A stretch of DNA of 64,000 nucleotides from Ruegeria atlantica (GTDB lineage Bacteria > Pseudomonadota > Alphaproteobacteria > Rhodobacterales > Rhodobacteraceae): the NCBI RefSeq assembly GCF_013032005.1, contig NZ_WQBE01000001.1:992001-1056000 (forward strand). Reading direction: 5' to 3'. The notes beneath the pieces are model-generated. The model was not told the origin of the DNA. It saw only the letters and a list, made by a program, of their open reading frames with translations, and did not search any database. The translations under genes were made by a program, and so were the position numbers. Shown in pieces: positions 62,020 through 64,000 of this stretch; the first letter of the stretch is position 1; every line of letters begins with the position of its first letter.

Positions 62020-63978
62020 ATGGCCCTGGATGCAAAATCCGTCTCACTCACCTTTCCCGATGGCAATGCACGTTCTTATGACGCAGGCGTAACGCCCGCG
62101 CAGGTGGCTGCCGATATCTCGACCTCGCTGGCGAAAAAGGCCATCTCGGCCACGGTGAATGGCCAGCACTGGGACCTGCAATGGCCCATCGAATCCGATT
62201 CCGATATCGCCATTCACACCATGAAGGATGAGGTTCAGGCTAATGAACTGATCCGCCACGACCTGGCGCACATCATGGCCCGCGCGGTGCAGGAGATCTG
62301 GCCCGATACCAAGGTCACCATCGGCCCCGTCATCGAAAATGGCTGGTATTATGACTTTGATCGGGCGGAACCTTTCACGCCCGAAGACCTTGGCCTGATC
62401 GAAAAAAAGATGAAGGAAATCATCAACAAGCGCGACCCCGTAACCACCGAAGTCTGGGACCGTCAGCGCGCGATTGATTTCTACACGCAGAATAATGAGC
62501 CCTATAAGGTCGAGTTGATCGAGGCCATCCCCGGCGACGAGCCGCTGCGCATGTATTGGCATGGCGACTGGCAGGACCTGTGCCGCGGCCCGCATCTGCA
62601 GCATACCGGTCAGGTTCCAGGCGATGCGTTCAAGCTGATGTCCATCGCCGGAGCCTATTGGCGCGGTGACAGCGACCGCGCGATGCTGCAGCGTATCTAT
62701 GGCGTGGCCTTCACCGGTAAGGAAAAGCTGAAAGCTCACCTGCATATGCTGGAAGAGGCCGCCAAGCGCGACCACCGCAAGCTGGGCCGCGAGATGAACC
62801 TGTTCCACATGCAGGAAGAGGCACCCGGCCAAATCTTCTGGCATCCGAACGGCTGGAAAATCTACACCACCCTGCAGGACTATATGCGCCGGATGCAGGA
62901 GCGCGATGGATATGTCGAGGTGAACACGCCTCAGGTTGTCGACCGCAAACTGTGGGAGGCCTCGGGCCACTGGGACAAGTATCAGGAAAATATGTTCATT
63001 GTCGAAGTCGACGAGGAACATGCCCGCGAAAAGGCAATCAACGCGCTGAAACCGATGAACTGCCCCTGTCACGTGCAGGTGTTCAATCAGGGCCTGAAAT
63101 CCTATCGTGATCTGCCGTTGCGGATGGCTGAATTCGGGTCTTGTGCCCGTTATGAGCCTTCGGGCGCGCTGCACGGAATCATGCGCGTGCGTGGATTCAC
63201 ACAGGATGATGGTCACATCTTCTGTGCCGAGGATCAGATCGAATCCGAGACCGCCAAGTTCATTGCCTTTCTGTCTAAGGTCTATGCCGATCTGGGCTTC
63301 CATGACTGGACGATCAAACTGTCTACTCGTCCGGAAAAACGGATCGGGTCGGATGAAAGCTGGGATCTGGTCGAAAAGGCGCTGGGCGATGCCTGTAAGG
63401 CCGCCGGATATGAGTATGAGCTGCTAGAAGGCGAAGGCGCGTTTTATGGGCCCAAGCTGGAGTTCACTCTGACCGACGCGATCGGCAGGACATGGCAATG
63501 CGGGACCCTGCAGGTGGACCCCAACCTGCCCGAGCGGCTGGATGCCAGCTTTATCGGTGCCGACGGCGCCAAGCACCGCCCGTTCATGCTGCACAGGGCA
63601 ACGCTGGGTTCGTTCGAACGCTTCATCGGCATTCTTATCGAAGAACACGCAGGCAAGCTGCCTTTCTGGCTGGCCCCGCGTCAGGTCGTCGTCGCCTCGA
63701 TCACGTCAGAAGCCGATGATTATGTGGCCGAAGTGGTTGAGACGCTCAAGGCCGCCGGTGTCCGCGCCGAGGCAGACATCCGCAACGAAAAGATCAACTA
63801 CAAGGTTCGCGAACATTCGGTCGGCAAGGTTCCGGTCATTCTGGCCGTCGGTCATCGCGAAGTTGACGAACGCACCGTCAGCGTTCGCCGGCTGGGCGAA
63901 AAACAAACGCAGGTTCAATCGCTTGAAGCTGTAACAAATGAGCTTTCACAGGCCGCGACACCGCCGGATCTGTTGTAA
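62020..63978 (+). CDS. thrS: threonyl-tRNA synthetase
   Basis: A 652-residue class II synthetase. Domains in order are TGS (about 1-65), editing domain with the zinc motif [12 protein letters not shown], catalytic core with motif 2 around [31 protein letters not shown] and motif 3 [16 protein letters not shown], and the C-terminal anticodon domain. It charges tRNA-Thr. ATG at 62020 has AGGAG upstream; a GTG ten codons earlier is not required. It is divergent from the hydrolase cassette and is followed by 22 bases to the window end. Confidence 0.97.
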   Translation: MALDAKSVSLTFPDGNARSYDAGVTPAQVAADISTSLAKKAISATVNGQHWDLQWPIESDSDIAIHTMKDEVQANELIRHDLAHIMARAVQEIWPDTKVTIGPVIENGWYYDFDRAEPFTPEDLGLIEKKMKEIINKRDPVTTEVWDRQRAIDFYTQNNEPYKVELIEAIPGDEPLRMYWHGDWQDLCRGPHLQHTGQVPGDAFKLMSIAGAYWRGDSDRAMLQRIYGVAFTGKEKLKAHLHMLEEAAKRDHRKLGREMNLFHMQEEAPGQIFWHPNGWKIYTTLQDYMRRMQERDGYVEVNTPQVVDRKLWEASGHWDKYQENMFIVEVDEEHAREKAINALKPMNCPCHVQVFNQGLKSYRDLPLRMAEFGSCARYEPSGALHGIMRVRGFTQDDGHIFCAEDQIESETAKFIAFLSKVYADLGFHDWTIKLSTRPEKRIGSDESWDLVEKALGDACKAAGYEYELLEGEGAFYGPKLEFTLTDAIGRTWQCGTLQVDPNLPERLDASFIGADGAKHRPFMLHRATLGSFERFIGILIEEHAGKLPFWLAPRQVVVASITSEADDYVAEVVETLKAAGVRAEADIRNEKINYKVREHSVGKVPVILAVGHREVDERTVSVRRLGEKQTQVQSLEAVTNELSQAATPPDLL

Positions 63979-64000
63979 CATTCGGCATGGAATTGCCCTG

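Noticed and set aside
1-64000. Search by eye for tRNA, rRNA, CRISPR arrays, insertion sequences and phage genes
   Set aside because: No cloverleaf-like region, repeated spacer array, transposase or integrase motif was seen; gaps are short and between ordinary chromosomal genes.

Overview
This window reads as chromosomal core DNA of a marine-type alphaproteobacterium of the Rhodobacterales (Roseobacter group, Ruegeria-like). The inference rests on gene content and order: acnA next to ccmGDC/ccmBA and yajC-secD-secF, a heterotetrameric sarcosine oxidase operon (soxBDAG), class I polyhydroxyalkanoate genes with phaP/phaR, an Atm1-type ABC exporter, and a gamma-glutamylation (Puu-like) cluster. 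The DNA is GC-rich, densely coding and often translationally coupled. I found no rRNA, tRNA, CRISPR array, insertion sequence, phage gene or plasmid gene. No gene-free stretch exceeds about 250 bp; the largest lies between 37885 and 38134.

Layout. 1-7424: the acnA 3' end, then on the minus strand a long block running yajC-secD-secF-tauE-Mth938 family gene-ccmA-ccmB-ccmC-ccmD-ccmG (protein export and cytochrome c maturation). 7626-21349: an MscS channel, serS, a lysine-rich helix-hairpin-helix protein, a fatty acid desaturase, der-bamB-TPR protein, and a two-gene RND efflux pump with an enlarged permease. 21396-30283: envelope and stress genes (DUF2147, Atm1-like exporter, LysM protein, LOG protein, host-attachment family protein, metallophosphoesterase, Fe-type superoxide dismutase, FkbM methyltransferase) and a convergent pair of small secreted paralogues. 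30488-37884: soxBDAG, divergent from ccmI-ruvX-DUF1289. 38135-41566: SpoIIAA-like protein, 2OG-Fe(II)-type dioxygenase coupled to a TauE/SafE exporter, and dusA. 41721-45117: a TetR regulator divergent from iorAB. 45255-49984: two glutamine-synthetase-like ligases, a glutamine amidotransferase and an FAD oxidase. 50006-53178: a formylglycine-enzyme-like protein without catalytic cysteines, a DegT-family aminotransferase and a secreted trypsin-like protease. 53187-57643: phaR, phaP and phaC divergent from phaZ. 57672-63978: a GFA-like protein, an alpha/beta hydrolase, a four-gene overlapping cassette (two alpha/beta hydrolases, a VOC protein, an M15-like protein) and thrS.

The most useful observations beyond gene naming are regulatory. 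Twin 18-bp GTAAAC-N6-GTTTAC palindromes lie between tetR and iorA. A nearly identical motif with a TTTGATCAAA core occurs upstream of two genes of the gamma-glutamylation cluster. CTGC-N3-GCAG sites lie upstream of phaP (two) and between phaC and phaZ (one), which predicts a complete local PhaR circuit. Exact 11-bp direct repeats 20 bp apart lie between soxB and ccmI. A perfect inverted repeat covers the ribosome binding site of the DegT-family gene. I see no clearly new defence or mobile system. The less-characterised protein-level items are the enlarged RND permease, the coupled hydrolase/VOC/M15 cassette and the histone H1-like HhH protein.
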